Positions 52,901 to 62,935 of a DNA stretch of 64,000 nt are shown here, in pieces. The notes beneath the pieces are model-generated. The model was given only the letters and a program-made list of their open reading frames with translations, did no database searches and had not been told where the DNA came from. The stretch comes from Haliclystus octoradiatus (Eukaryota > Cnidaria > Staurozoa > Stauromedusae > Haliclystidae), in NCBI GenBank assembly GCA_916610825.1, contig OU744451.1, forward strand, positions 21,105,482 to 21,169,481. Reading direction: 5' to 3'. The first letter of the stretch is position 1, and each line of letters begins with the position of its first letter. The position numbers were made by a program, and so were the translations under genes.

Positions 52901-53485
52901 TTTTGATTAGGCATATTGTATGGTAGACGAAGGGCCTGGGTGGCCAATTTCATAATATTTTTGTGGTGAATTTGTGAATGGATTTGGTTTAAAATGCTAG
53001 AACTTTACATGCACTGTTTTGTGAGTGCAAAGTTCAAAGGACAAAGTTCACCTATGTCAATTTCTCATTAATTTTGTGTAATCTTTAAATTAAATGCCCA
53101 CGTACTAGACATAATTTCATAAAATCAACTTATACAGTCATGTGATGTCTTACATTAAACAATGACATTTGTTTATGATTATTTAATTTTCAGACATGGA
53201 AAGTTGGTAAATGTATTGATAGTATAGCTACTTTATTAAAATTGAAAAATGAAAATCATTTACATAATTCAAAGGTATATTTGCTACAACTTTTCTCAGC
53301 TTAATCATTTGGAATATTTATTTCAATTGTTTTTTTTATTTTCTTGATTGATTATTTTGCAGAAATTACGTCTGTTTGGTGAAAATGAAGAATTATTGCC
53401 AACCGATATGCTATTAGAAACACTTTTAAATCACGAAATGCCTCTTCTGACAAACTGTGATGACTTACAGATATCATATGTATAG
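34933..53485 (+). CDS. ZFAND1: AN1-type zinc finger protein 1, complete
   Basis: Ten coding exons: 34933-34987, 39336-39378, 41522-41585, 42684-42790, 44870-44964, 45676-45702, 50826-50908, 52252-52326, 53194-53274 and 53363-53485. They encode 250 residues, close to the human 268, with consistent phases and AG/GT sites. Two AN1 zinc fingers are complete: C10, C15, C25, C28, C33, H36, H42, C44 and C66, C71, C80, C83, C88, H91, H97, C99. The second carries the family's CLKHRHPEDHDC. The linker (~100-158) ends KVMMMKLKMKAIGDQSIPM. Residues ~159-250 correspond to the C-terminal ubiquitin-like region, with TERVYFTI, TWKVGKCIDSIATLLKL and KLRLFGENEELLPTDMLLETL. The human protein recruits p97/VCP and the proteasome to clear arsenite-induced stress granules. 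The 43- and 27-base exons are tiny but frame-exact. A candidate poly(A) signal is AATAAA at 54221. Confidence 0.95.
35278..35476. mobile_element. 199-bp TTAA-flanked MITE
   Basis: AGGAGCAAAAATGACCGGC and GGTCAATCTTGCCCCT are inverted ends bordered by TTAA (35274-35277, 35477-35480), a piggyBac-type signature. It is in ZFAND1 intron 1. The copy at 55183-55381 has the same length in reverse orientation. Confidence 0.85.
36840..36945. other. GC-rich hairpin-forming patch
   Basis: About 100 bases are far richer in G+C than the surroundings. GCGGTCGC is mirrored by GCGACCGC eight bases later, and GGGGCTCCGCCCC is a second hairpin, followed by CGCTTCGCTCGGGC. It stands 290 bases upstream of the 61-bp minisatellite. 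It encodes nothing visible. Confidence 0.6.
37231..37745. repeat. 61-bp minisatellite, about 8.5 units
   Basis: The unit starts CACTCAGTGCAACTTCGCAC and continues into TCAAATAATTAATAACATC and ATTCAATACTCTAATAT. Nine occurrences of GTGCAACTTCGCAC can be counted; the first spacing is shorter. Each of these can fold as GTGC-loop-GCAC. Units are nearly identical, so the array is young or homogenised. It is in ZFAND1 intron 1. It is not a CRISPR: there are no unique spacers. Confidence 0.95.
38880..39240. repeat. diverged GTTCATGAAC-type foldback remnants
   Basis: Two adjacent blocks (about 38880-38955 and 39055-39200) carry ACGTTCATGAAATC, AAATTGTGGCCATTTCAC, TTTTCATGAACAGTTCGTG and AACGTTCATGGTC. 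Clean ends are lost. Confidence 0.45.
39471..39560. repeat. truncated copy of the TTAA MITE of 35278-35476
   Basis: AAAGGAGCAAAATTGACCGG at the start and AAGCTTAGAGTAAATTCAAC later match the complete copies. The right end is missing. Confidence 0.6.
39659..39790. repeat. MITE-like repeat, CAGGGTCCGACA family, degenerate
   Basis: AGTCAGACAAAAGTGGGGAT, GAGCAAATTCAGAAAAAG, ACAAAAACTCAGAAGAAAAT and TTCAAGATTGCAT correspond in order to 28819-28975. Confidence 0.5.
40195..40375. mobile_element. diverged GTTCATGAAC-type foldback element
   Basis: A dense series of TTTTCATGAACTGT, CTTTTCATGAACTTTTT and GTGTTCATGAAC units ends in TTTTTTCACAGGGG, the family's right end. The left end is eroded. Confidence 0.6.
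41097..41253. repeat. foldback element, CACCAAAACCATGAAAA family
   Basis: It starts with ATCATGAAAATGCCATAAAA, has runs of ATGAAAAT-like units, and ends TTTTTATGGTTTTGGTGTC, the same right end as 129-327. Confidence 0.55.
41264..41423. mobile_element. pogo/Tigger-like MITE, left end truncated
   Basis: GTGGCCACCTGTGTATAGTG to ATACAGGTTTCACTT matches the interior and right end of the 8667-8829 family. It ends ~100 bases before ZFAND1 exon 41522-41585. Confidence 0.7.
41779..42051. mobile_element. MITE, GAGCCATCTATTTACAAGAG family
   Basis: CAGAGCCATTTATTTGCAAG and CTTATAAATAGATGACTCTG are inverted ends. The interior CTCAGCTCCAATTGGAC matches the other long copies. Confidence 0.8.
42413..42579. 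mobile_element. pogo/Tigger-like MITE, CAGTCAAACCTGTTATA family
   Basis: CAGTCATACCTGCTATAACG to ATATACAGGTTTCACTG, with TA on both sides. It ends ~100 bases before ZFAND1 exon 42684-42790. Confidence 0.85.
42893..43317. mobile_element. GTTCATGAAC foldback element carrying a nested MITE
   Basis: CCCTGTGAAAACAATTC and CCAATTTTATCGCAGGGG are degenerate inverted ends. The arms carry TTCATGAACTGTTC and GAACAGTTCGTGAAC. Removing the nested element (42965-43259) leaves an ordinary copy of about 130 bases. Confidence 0.75.
42965..43259. mobile_element. 295-bp MITE nested in a foldback element
   Basis: TAGACCGAGCGCCACA and TGTGGCGCTCAATCTA are inverted ends. The pairing continues as AACTAAAACGGCAGGTTTCT / AGAAACCTGCCGTTTTAGTT. 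AAC on both sides suggests a 3-bp duplication within a CTTGAACTG palindrome unit. The AT-rich centre is non-coding. Confidence 0.75.
43489..43700. mobile_element. pogo/Tigger-like MITE with an internal duplication
   Basis: The block with ATAGACAGGTGGCCTTTATA and TACAGGGATGA is present twice in tandem (43498-43560, 43570-43630). The element then ends ATAACAGATTTGACTG. Confidence 0.7.
43738..44036. mobile_element. inverted-repeat unit with Penelope-like tails
   Basis: AACAAATGACAGCGATCAAA on the left is mirrored by TTTATTGCTGTCATTTGTTA on the right, and GTTTGAGTTTAC / GTAAACTCAAACTTT face each other inside. Each arm carries a CCTGATGATG...GCGAAAC motif (left arm on the minus strand), resembling tails known from Penelope-like elements. 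No protein is encoded. Confidence 0.55.
46077..46140 (+). repeat. Penelope-like tail fragment
   Basis: GACCTGAAGATGG, a short TTTTACC hairpin and AGACCGAAACGTTGTC follow the same layout as the arms of 43738-44036. A similar motif stands on the minus strand near 5603-5660 (GCCGAAACATTGTGC). Confidence 0.45.
46490..47782 (+). pseudogene. hAT-family transposase remnant, N-terminus missing
   Basis: A frame of about 408 codons runs from 46556 to a TAA at 47782 but starts at TTG, not ATG. Just upstream, 46490-46542 encodes SPPIHLASSYAALKLQK in another frame, which reads naturally into VEDLYRDVYSYL if one indel near 46542 is assumed, so the copy is frameshifted. The family is recognised from PGQTRWLSLQVCVKRILEQ near codon 40 and the C-terminal hAT dimerisation region around codon 308 (ASVERIFSLLKLVKTSHRTN). 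The BED zinc finger and the first catalytic region are absent and I found no terminal repeats or target duplication. It sits in ZFAND1 intron 6, same strand. The long stop-free 3' part means decay is limited. Confidence 0.85.
48136..49779. mobile_element. 1.64-kb DNA transposon with 31-bp inverted ends
   Basis: CATAGATTATAGAATACTGG plus GATTGGCAACT at the left is mirrored at the right with two mismatches. GATTATC stands on both sides (48129-48135, 49780-49786). Subterminal sequences also differ little (TGTGTCGGCGGATC near 49676; GAGCCGACACAG near 48221). No transposase is recognisable. A 36-codon frame starts at 48427. It is in ZFAND1 intron 6. The superfamily is uncertain. Confidence 0.75.
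50972..51065. repeat. truncated copy of the TTAA MITE
   Basis: CCTTTAAAGAATAAAATTGA followed by CCGATGGCC resembles the left end of 35278-35476. The remainder has diverged. Confidence 0.4.
51256..51418. mobile_element. MITE, GAGCCATCTATTTACAAGAG family, first of a pair
   Basis: CAGAGCCATTTATTTACAAT to ATCTCAACTCTTGTAAAT. It abuts the next copy, and the final part of its right end is merged into that copy's start. Confidence 0.65.
51419..51687. mobile_element. MITE, GAGCCATCTATTTACAAGAG family, second of a pair
   Basis: CAGAGCCATCTATTTACAAG and CTTATAAATAAATGGCTCTG are inverted ends. The interior has CTCAGCTCCAATTGGACAG and GCTCGCGAAATTTG, matching 41779-42051. Confidence 0.85.
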
Positions 53486-55182
53486 GTGATACTCTAAATC
53501 TGTACAAATGTACATTTCTTGAGCTACTTTAACTTATCCTTTACTCTATTATAGACATGTCTAGACAAAAAACCAGACATTAATACTTTGTTTAAATAAC
53601 AATAGGTGATTGTTCTGATAACAATATACAACTTTCTATTTATAAATTTCTTTTGTTTGAAATTGAGAAAGTGAATGTTCTGAAATTATATCAGACATTT
53701 TACATGTGACTACTTCAAAACTTGGTCTTGTGTAATTACTGTTCGTCGAAGTAAATTGTATCTTTGGCTCAAATATAAGGGATTTCTATTGGAGGATGTC
53801 AAACAACTCATTAATCGTTTCATTTTAGTAGCAAAAAATATTTTATTCAACAAGAATATATGAATTATTTATTAAAAAAGACAATATATATATATGGAAT
53901 TGTTGAAAAATATTACGATGGCTATATATGTGAGTACATTTTTTATTTAATCCTATTTCATTTAATGTTGCTATATTCTATATTATTTTATCTCATATAT
54001 TACTTTATGTTTATCCAAGTGTGCTCTAATTGTAATTGCATTGCGATTTCACAATTCGAAAAGTTTGCATGAGACACGTTTTCAAAAAATTTGCACGACC
54101 TAGATCCCTCCAGTTCTACTTTTGAAGAATATATGTAGACATATATGGCTAGATAAATAATGTAAAGTTGTCCACAGTTGTTGTGTAGGTATAGTGCTCA
54201 ATGATAAATATCAGAGCTTTAATAAATGGCTATATAACAGAGTATATATAAAGAAATATCAGACATATATGGCTATATAACAATATGGCTGCTGGAGAAT
54301 AAATTTTGGCACTTGTGATTTGACTGTAAAATAATTGCATAATAGTTATATTGACATAGTTGCGATGTCATAACCCTACCTAGAATAGTATACGCGTATG
54401 TACGTTTACTTTATCAGTTTAAAATTCTTTTAGCAAGATTACATGATGAAAATTACTGATATCAATAGAGGCCTTAATAGTAACATAAAACCTAGAATAC
54501 GGTAGCATGTACAGAATAATTTCTCTCATACTGTAATCCCACATTTCTTTAGCAACTGTAACTTGCAAACTTATTCTGTACTCTATTTTAGACATGTCTA
54601 GACAAAATAATAGACTTTTCATTCATTTTTGGTAATCAGACATTAAAACTTTGTTTGAATAATAGTGGGGGATTGTTCTGGTAACAACACCCAATTCCTA
54701 TTTATAGATTTCTTTTGTTTGAAATCGAAGTTTCCTTGCAATGCTTCTATTGTAAAAACTTGCAAATATACTTGTGCAACAACTAGGATTGCACCTATAT
54801 TTAGATTAGCCACATAATCAAGGTAATAAAGTTTATAATAATTAGTCCTTGGCCTATTTTATCGATGATGGGAAATGGCTAGAAGCGTGCGTCATCATAC
54901 TGGATATAGTCAGTTAGCCATTTTCGTGTTTTCTACTAATACCAAACATCAAAATTAGCTTTTTCTGTCCCATGAATTTGTCTATAGTTTATCAAATCCT
55001 ACTCCTACCTCGCCATGACATATATTAAAAAATAATCTAAGCTATACGCACAGAGTCATAACCCTACCTAGAATAGTATGTATGTGCCTTTATGAAATCA
55101 TGGAATGTTTTTATGAGCTATAATTGGGTGAGAGCTATTTCGAAAAAAGCTATATATATTAGTTTTGGGCTATACAGTTTAA

Positions 55183-55381
55183 AGGGGCAAGATTGACCGG
55201 CGACCGCTGCGAGCACAAGTTGAATTTATGCTTAGCGTAATTCAACCGTCTCGCTTTGAAACTATTGTTATACACAGGCCTAAACTGTTATAAATTCATG
55301 TCAACAATGTACATTGTGTTATGAACAATAAGCGTGCACGTGATCCTAAGTGCGTAGCGCCTGCCGGTCATTTTTGCTCCT
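55183..55381. mobile_element. 199-bp TTAA-flanked MITE
   Basis: AGGGGCAAGATTGACCGGC and GCCGGTCATTTTTGCTCCT are the ends, with TTAA at 55179-55182 and 55382-55385. It is a reverse-oriented near copy of 35278-35476 with identical length. Confidence 0.9.
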
Positions 55382-55660
55382 TTAATCACGTGGGCCATAC
55401 AGTTTAATTTCAGGCTACCGTGGCAACGTAAATTGGAAAGAATCGAATACGTAATGAAATTTCTCTGGTTTTGTAAACATAAACGATTCAATTTCTGGTA
55501 TTTTCTATTCAAAATTAAAAATGGATTTTATAAATGCGATATGGAACTTAGTAATACGGGCTGTATCGCGTTATATTAACACTCGAGGTACTGTGAGGCG
55601 CAATAAAAGCGTTACAAAATCACGAGCCGCTAGGTGCTATCAATAGAGGCCCTAATCAGG

Positions 55661-55808
55661 GTCCGACAAATCCTGCAATCCTACATTCCTGAACATTCAG
55701 AAGAAAATAATGTTTTAATGATTTATTGGTCAAACATCAACAAAATATTCAAAAGAAAATGTTGAAATGCCTCTAGGATTCAAAAAGGCTGAACCTTTTG
55801 TCGGCCCC
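55661..55808. mobile_element. MITE-like repeat, CAGGGTCCGACA family
   Basis: CAGGGTCCGACAAATCCTGC to CTGAACCTTTTGTCGG. It interrupts a duplicated host-flank segment: the related segment near 54459-54500 passes from TAGAGGCCTTAATAG to CCTAGAATACGG without it. Confidence 0.65.
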
Positions 55809-57804
55809 TTGTCCTCCAATAACGTACAACACCTAGAATACGGTAGCATGCAACATAATAATTTCTCTCATACTGTAATCCCATTACCATTTACCAGTTT
55901 GATTTTTCTACCTAACTAGTAAGATTCCATAAAACAAGTTACTTAAACTAAGATAATATTTACTTGCTATGTTAAAAAGATAATGTTCTTGTTTGAAAAT
56001 AATTTTCTCACTTATTGTTTGACTTATTGTTATGATCTTTCGTGGACCGTAACCCTGCGAGAAACCCTGCGCAAGCGTAAAGTTATCTTCTATCTCCAAA
56101 ATTGATTAAGACTCGCCTAGCTTAATCATATACGCAAGAAACTTTCTAATCAAATCTTGACTTTTTTTATTACTCTCCAATGTATAAAAAGTTCTATATG
56201 AAAGCAAAACAAACATTATTTTATTTGTTTGTAAAACTCTGTCTTACTGATTGAACATAGGGCTCAATGCAAAATATAGCAGAGCTTAAATAAATTGATT
56301 TGATGGAATAAAATAAAATAGATTCTCTGACTTTTATTACTATTTTACTTAAATATGTAAATTTTGCAATTCACCAATTTACCGAATTGTGACGATTTTA
56401 TATTCATGACATTCTAAATTTTATAACTAATGTATAAAATTATGGTTCTGTTTAAGATACAAACAAACAAAAGCTATGAACTGTATTTGAAATATTAACT
56501 ATAATTATTAAAGATTTTAATACAGAGTTAGAAAAATTTTAAAGGTATGAATTTTTTCTAGCTTGATTGACAATTTAAATAAATCTTCTGATTGGCCTAT
56601 ATGGACCTATATGGGGCTTATTGGCAATCTTATTATGGCCTATTATAACAACACTAATTTCCGTTTTAATCAATATATTTAAATGAAATGATTTTCTTGT
56701 TTGGCAAGTTGACAATTAACATAGTGTACCTCTTGATTCATAGTTTTGGGGACGTTTTTCATCAAATTTGAAAGCTGTAAATGTGTCCTTTGATTGCACT
56801 TCGTGACTGGAAAATCGACTTTTTGATTTCGTACGTGCTCGACGCTTAATAGCGTGCAGAAGAAATTTATAATAACGGAAATTCATTTTAGTTATGCTTT
56901 TGTATTTGTCTAATTTATAAATCTATACCTTTAGTAATTATTTAGTTAATTTGTAGGAGTTGACGTCACCTTTAATTGTTTAATGATGTACTTTCTAATC
57001 GTTTGAGATAAATTATATAGAATTTGTGAGTTTTGATTGCTGCTTGCTTATGCTGTTTTGCTCTCAGTTTCTAATTGACTGGAGCGTGATAAGGTTGAGC
57101 TTGGGTCTTGGTTAATATAATGGTTATATACCCAACTATATAGAAAAATGTGATTGCGGCGTTATTATAGGTATGTCTACTATACATTTGATATTCAATT
57201 CTAGGAAGATTTTACTTGAAATTTCTAAAACATTCATTTTTAATAGAACACATATTATCTTTGAGGCTATTTTACTTAAATGATCAAGGAAATCTTGTTT
57301 ATGTAAATTGAGCTTGTGAAGATACTTGTCTAGGTTTGTAAGTCAAAACAATCTCGAATGTTGGACGTAAGCAATAAACACTATATAAATATATCTACAA
57401 TCAAGAAAATTATTCTTGCAAGAGGATTTTACTTGATATTTCAACTTTTATTTTGCTGGTTTTATGCTAAAAAATGTCGTTTGTGTCAATTTTTAAGCCA
57501 TTTGAGCTTGCAATATGCTTTTCTATGTTGGCAAGAAAAAGATTATTGAACCTTGGACATAAGCAAGAACATTTTGCTTGAAATAATAAAAATATATCTA
57601 GAATCAAGAAAATTCTTTCTTACAAGAAACTAGGGATTGTAATGTGTTCAGTGTTCACTGTTAGCATTATCTCATAATAAGGGTTTATATAATAATTATG
57701 ATTGTCATCTTCAGGTGAATTATTTTTTTTTTTCATTAAAATTTTTGTTTTACTCAAATCTATTTTTTCTCATTTTTAAGGAATTACAGTATCTGTAATA
57801 AAAG

Positions 57805-58497
57805 TAAGCGATAAAATAGACGTTGTTTAAGCTTTCGCAACCCATGGCAACACCTTCTATTTATGGTATAGATTTCCTTCAAACGTAAATAGTTGGTTTT
57901 TAGTTGCAATTTGAATTAACTATTTGAAATTAGATTCTGTTAGTGCCATGTCAGAAGTATCATTGAACCAATTATTAGCGAAAGCCTTTCTACTATAATA
58001 TCTATTGTTTCATCAACTGGCACATTCGTAAATAATGATTCAACGTCGTATGAAACTAGGACGTCATTAGAGGAAATATTACTTCTTTTTATACTTTCCG
58101 TGATGTTGTAGATATCATTAACTGTATAGTCATTTGTAGATAAGGGGCTGAGTTTTGCATCTAACCATTTGGCTAATTTAAAATTGTAAGAGTTCGTTGC
58201 AGATAAGATAGGCCGCATGGATAAAGCCGGATTATGTGTTTTTGGCAATCCATATATATGAGCAAGTCCAGAACCATCAGGCGAGAGGGCACTTGCTGCT
58301 CTAGATGGTAAAATAGCTTTCATAATTTTTGAAACCTATCGTTCTTTTGCTTATAGTGGACGGTCTACTTTAGGGTGACCTCTATCTCGTTTTTGATTTT
58401 CTTGTACTAATGTAATTTTATCTGTTTGATTAACTGATACCTGATAACTGATGATTAGCATTGTCGAAAGCTCAAACAACGTCTATTTTATCGCTTA
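57805..58497 (-). mobile_element. Penelope-like element fragment with inverted flanks
   Basis: A reverse transcriptase piece (57940-58323) is framed by AAGCGATAAAATAGACGTTG at 57805 and its inverse ending near 58497. The inverted match spans about 33 bases with one or two differences and continues to CTTTCG / CGAAAG. Penelope elements often carry terminal repeats in unusual arrangements. Confidence 0.7.
57940..58323 (-). pseudogene. Penelope-like reverse transcriptase fragment
   Basis: About 127 codons encode an N-terminal to middle part of a Penelope-type reverse transcriptase: IYGLPKTHNP, then MRPILSATNSYNFKLAKWLD, and later VLVSYDVESLFTNVPVDE, which contains the first catalytic aspartate region (SYDVESLF). 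The palm YxDD box and the GIY-YIG endonuclease are absent. Stops border it on both sides and the last ~15 residues do not look like the family, so it is a deleted remnant. Confidence 0.85.
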
Positions 58498-61400
58498 TTT
58501 TTATGACAATTAATAAGTAGAAAGTTACTGATACGAATAAAGTATGTACTTTTTAAAATGAATAATATTTGGGCTACCTTTTTCGTTTAATTATCTGAAA
58601 CATTTTTAAGGGGATCCTCCCAAAAGTTTATTTTATTTTCATTTTTTCATACAAAATGTGCGTGACCACTGACCAGCTATACTTTCAGCTTTTGTCCTCA
58701 GAGGAAAATTTCCATTTTTGAATCTCATAATTATGTCTCTTGAAAGATAATAAAATCTCTTGATCAAATAATTCTCAAATACGGTCACGCTCAACCAAGT
58801 TCGATAATTGTTATTAGTATTCGACTAACAAGTCAATACAAAAATCAAGCTATTCTATTGGTCGAACAGCGATCAATTCCAAAGCTGTATTGACCGCTCT
58901 GTGATTTTGTACCAGGGTTATATGGCGAAAAGACGCAACGGATAATTGCGTTTTTGATGCATTACAGTGCATTAAAATTCATGCTATGAGTACATATTTA
59001 CAAAATTGACCTGGTATAGTCATTAAATAAACGGTAATTGATCTCAGGCTCGATGAATATTTGCATAATGACCTCGGTGGACATTATCAGCCGATATTCT
59101 CATCACCTTTCCTTTCAAATGTGTAATATTCCACTGGATAAGTCTCGGAGTCACGGGTGAACCTTATTGACTCATATTTTGTCATTGGGAAGCATCGGGC
59201 GATGATATCTGTCTCCATCAAGTAGCTAAAACATTGATCTATTGACTATAATAACTCCCCGATCCGATTTTCCCCGATTCATCTACCCGATTTCTAACTC
59301 GACATTTTCAATACTGGATACTAGAACTAAAGCTGTTCAGAATGTATATAAACTTGTTAATTGGTATAATTCTTCAGAAAATAGTTGAAATCAGTCGTTT
59401 CATCACAGACTTCTTTTATTTACTATTTATTTATTACGAGTTTCCTGGTATGTAGTATTATTATTCAAAAATTAAATAATTGAATAAATCTTCTAATTAC
59501 TAGATCCTTGTGTGCGGGATGCAACTGCTCAATATACGATACGATACTAATCAAGTCTCAGATATATCGATGATCTGCATCGGCGACTCTACATGGTTAT
59601 AAATTTTGGTGTTGTATTCTATAGCAACTAATATGACAGCAAATACATTCCTCCTATTTATCCCCTCCTCTGCTGGGACAAAATGGTTTAGTCATCCATC
59701 ATGCCCCCTTTCTCAGCGCCCTTCTAATATCACAAAAAATTTCAAATAAGATATAACTATGGTGGCCCATCCCGCCCATCGTTCTCATAGCATATTTGCA
59801 TAACAAAAAAATAAATAAAAAAAATAAAATAATAAAATACAAAAAAAAAAATACAAAAAAAAAAATGAAAAAAAAATGATATTAATAACTACAGTGCAGG
59901 TGTAAGAGTAGCTCAAGACTTGTTTTCTAATCGCATCTCGTTTTGAGGAGTTAAATTGTAGCGTAGAGCTAACAAACAATTTGATATTTTTATGCTTGGT
60001 TTATTTTAGTTGCGCAATATTATTTTTGAAAATCTTTTTTTGAATCGGATAATCGGGTAATGATAGTGTACAATCCTATCAAAGGATATTACATTATAGC
60101 TTGTTGCTCTGATTGCTACAAATACAAACACTCCTTCATAAGATTATATTGAACTATTATGGCAACCTATGCCCAGGGGTAACTTCCATACCTTTTTCAA
60201 AATCGATAAAAACATTTTTGGGGTATGCTTAGTCATAAACTTTTTTTGAGTTATCCTTTTGACGCCTTTGCAAGGTTTTCATGATGCTAAACAAATTTTG
60301 CAAATCAAATCTTTCTTGGTTGAATCTGCCATTTATAGCAAAATATATTTGGGTTGTCTATTTCATTATGCGAAAATTTGTTTTGGTCATTCTGCCAAAG
60401 TTCCATTGGAACAACCCTGTCGAAGCGCAATGATAGTTACCCCCGGACACCTACTTTATACATTGAACATGTAATGTGATGACATTGAGAAATATGTTCT
60501 ATTTTGCTCATGTTACACGCAGATGTTTCGATATGACCTAATCTATTGCTTTATACTGTATTTTTGTATAATGATCTTTCTGAACAAGATGCAGATGGAG
60601 GGATAGTGCTGGATATTTGAGATTTGCTCCAAGCGGTTCGCTGAATAATTATTGATTTTATATATGAGACGCTGGAATATAAGCAATAGAAGAGTAATTT
60701 AGATTCAGAATGAATGTTTAGTGCCTTAGCGCTAGTTCCATACTTTTGATATACGGGGATATTCAGATATTAAAGGTATCTTTCTTTATCAAAATTCTAA
60801 CAAAAATTAGAGTATTCTTTGACATGAAAATGCTTTTTGAAGTATACTCAATTTTGACAACATTTTTTGCTTTTTTTCTCAAATTTATTTCTTGATCAAA
60901 ATTTTTTTTTAACATTTTTTCACGATAATATTTCCTCTTGAATTACCGTTTGGGGTATCGTTCTCATTATCTAAAAAATGTTTATGGTCATACTGCCAAA
61001 GTTCTATTTGAACGAACGAAGTGCAGTGGAAGTTAATTACCCTCTCGGGATGTTTATCATATTTTTTTTGTTTTGTTTTGTCCCTATTAACCAACCAAGT
61101 ACAATAAAGGTCCCATAGAGATAATATTTATTTTGCGTCTGATCTTTTTCTCAATAAATAAAATAAAATCTGAACTGTGGCTATTTCGGACTGATTGATT
61201 AAAAAACAACTTTTAAAGCCAACATTCTTATTATTGGCACATGGTGAAACTTGTGGCAACTATCCGATTTGTATAATATTGGTTGGAGTGACAGGGTGCT
61301 ACGAATTGTTTAGATCGACATGCTGTGTTATAGTCTATGAATTTCATTCTCTTTTTTCATTCCTTGAGAAATTTTTAATTATCTCATTATTATATGTTGT

Positions 61401-62437
61401 TGTGTCACATATTTTTCTGGCAAAGCAGATAAACAACTTTCAGGAAGACTTATTCGCTATCCTAAATCTTTACTTTATTTTAAAATTACCGAATTACAAC
61501 TTTCAGAATATTACAACATACAGGATTGTTAAAATATTCCTCTCAGGTTATTATGGACCATCATTTAAGAGCTATAATTAATTACTATTGTTAAAAATTC
61601 AAGGATATAATGAAACATAAAAATTCTATGCGACTTTGTGCTATTTATTATTGACAAATTTTATGATTACCGCTATTAAAAGCAACGCCCTTTCATCATG
61701 AAGGTTTCTTGCAGTCCCATTTGAACATTTTTTTGACAATTTCTACCAAATTATACATGAACATTTAATCATCTATGTCATCTATCTGTTATAGAAAGAT
61801 TAGCCTGCGTCACAGACCAAAACATTTCGAGAACGTTATGAAAGAAAGATGATGATATTAGAAAGATGTACCTAAATATAGAACTTTCTGTTTGCACTTA
61901 TTTGGTAAACTATTTGCCAATGCTATTTACAGATGAGCTAATTGTTTTAAACGTTTTTCTCTTTTAAACGGTTTAAATGAAGAGAATTTATCTATTTTAT
62001 AACGTTCTTTAATTTTCTATTGATTAATTTTGCCCACGTCATCAATGAAAGGATGAATTTTAAAACCTCGTGCAAAACAATATCATGTAATAAAAATTTA
62101 TGATGGTCGCTTTGTTGATTCGGTACCTTTTGATGAATATCCTATTGTGACACGATTGGTAGAAATAAAATTTATAATTTAAAGCTTCTACCACTTTTAT
62201 TCTATTATAATATATATCAATATTATACGATAAAATATGATATGGTTTAATAGCTATTATGTTTTATGTATGAAGTTCTAATAGTCATTATACAATGTAG
62301 ATTATATATTCGTGCATTCGGTGCCCAAATAGTTTTATGTTTTTTTGCTTTGTATTTTACTATAGATGTAGCACAACAAAAGCTTTTCAAGGTTTCTGTC
62401 AAAATAGGATTGTCAAAATTGCTCGTCAAAAATTTGA
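58498..62437. other. gene-free AT-rich sequence
   Basis: I see no exon chain, RNA gene or well-bounded transposon here. An A-rich low-complexity tract of short (A)n runs lies at 59803-59880. The 128-codon frame at 61195-61581 begins at TTG, is AT-driven and matches no family I know, so it is not called. Confidence 0.5.
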
Positions 62438-62935
62438 TGTGAAATCCTCTGCACGAATCTTAGTTTTGGAAAACGCCCACAAAAATTCATCATCGTCATT
62501 ACTCATTTAGAATGAAGAGTATTGTAAACATTTATATTGTAATAGAGATGATGGGCAAAACTGTTGTGCTTTATACACCCAAAAATGTTATGTGAAACTT
62601 CTGCACGAATGCTATCCTAGAAAACGCCCTCTAAATACTATCAATTATCTATTTAGGACGAGGAACATTGTTGAAGTTTCGAGTTTACATGAAAATTTAT
62701 ATTGTAAGAGAGCTGATGAGCAATGCTGTAGCTAGAGCTTTATTAGACACCTAGAATGTTCACGTGAAACAATTTGTATGAATCTGATCTTCAAAAATGC
62801 CCATAAAAATTAATCATCGTCATTATTTTATGGAAAGAGGAACATTGTTGAAGTTTTAAGTCTGCATAAAAATTTAGATTGCAAGGGAGATGATGAGCAA
62901 AACTATAATACTTTCTACGTCCTAACAACTTTTAT
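62438..62935. repeat. three diverged tandem units of 150-175 bp
   Basis: Units start near 62438, 62588 and 62763. Each has TGTGAAAY...CACGAAT or TGAAACAATTTG, then AAAACGCCC or AAATGCCC, a block with TCATCGTCATTA or its variant, ATTGTTGAAGTTT, AAAATTTA, and GAGATGATGRGCAA. Divergence is high, so the array is old. Confidence 0.65.

Larger units (their letters stand above)
53486..57804. other. ZFAND1 3' flank and gene-free AT-rich sequence
   Basis: Candidate ZFAND1 poly(A) signal: AATAAA at 54221. Segments are duplicated within the region: 53539-53670 resembles 54577-54731, 54370-54400 resembles 55059-55085, and 54480-54545 resembles 55822-55885. Two MITEs (55183-55381 and 55661-55808) are inserted. 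A diverged ~205-base tandem repeat at about 57385-57630 shares AATATATCTA and ATCAAGAAAATT. I see no supported exon. Confidence 0.6.

Noticed and set aside
61195-61581. 128-codon open frame
   Set aside because: It starts at TTG, is dominated by AT-rich hydrophobic codons, has no recognised motif and no exon context. Such frames are expected by chance here.
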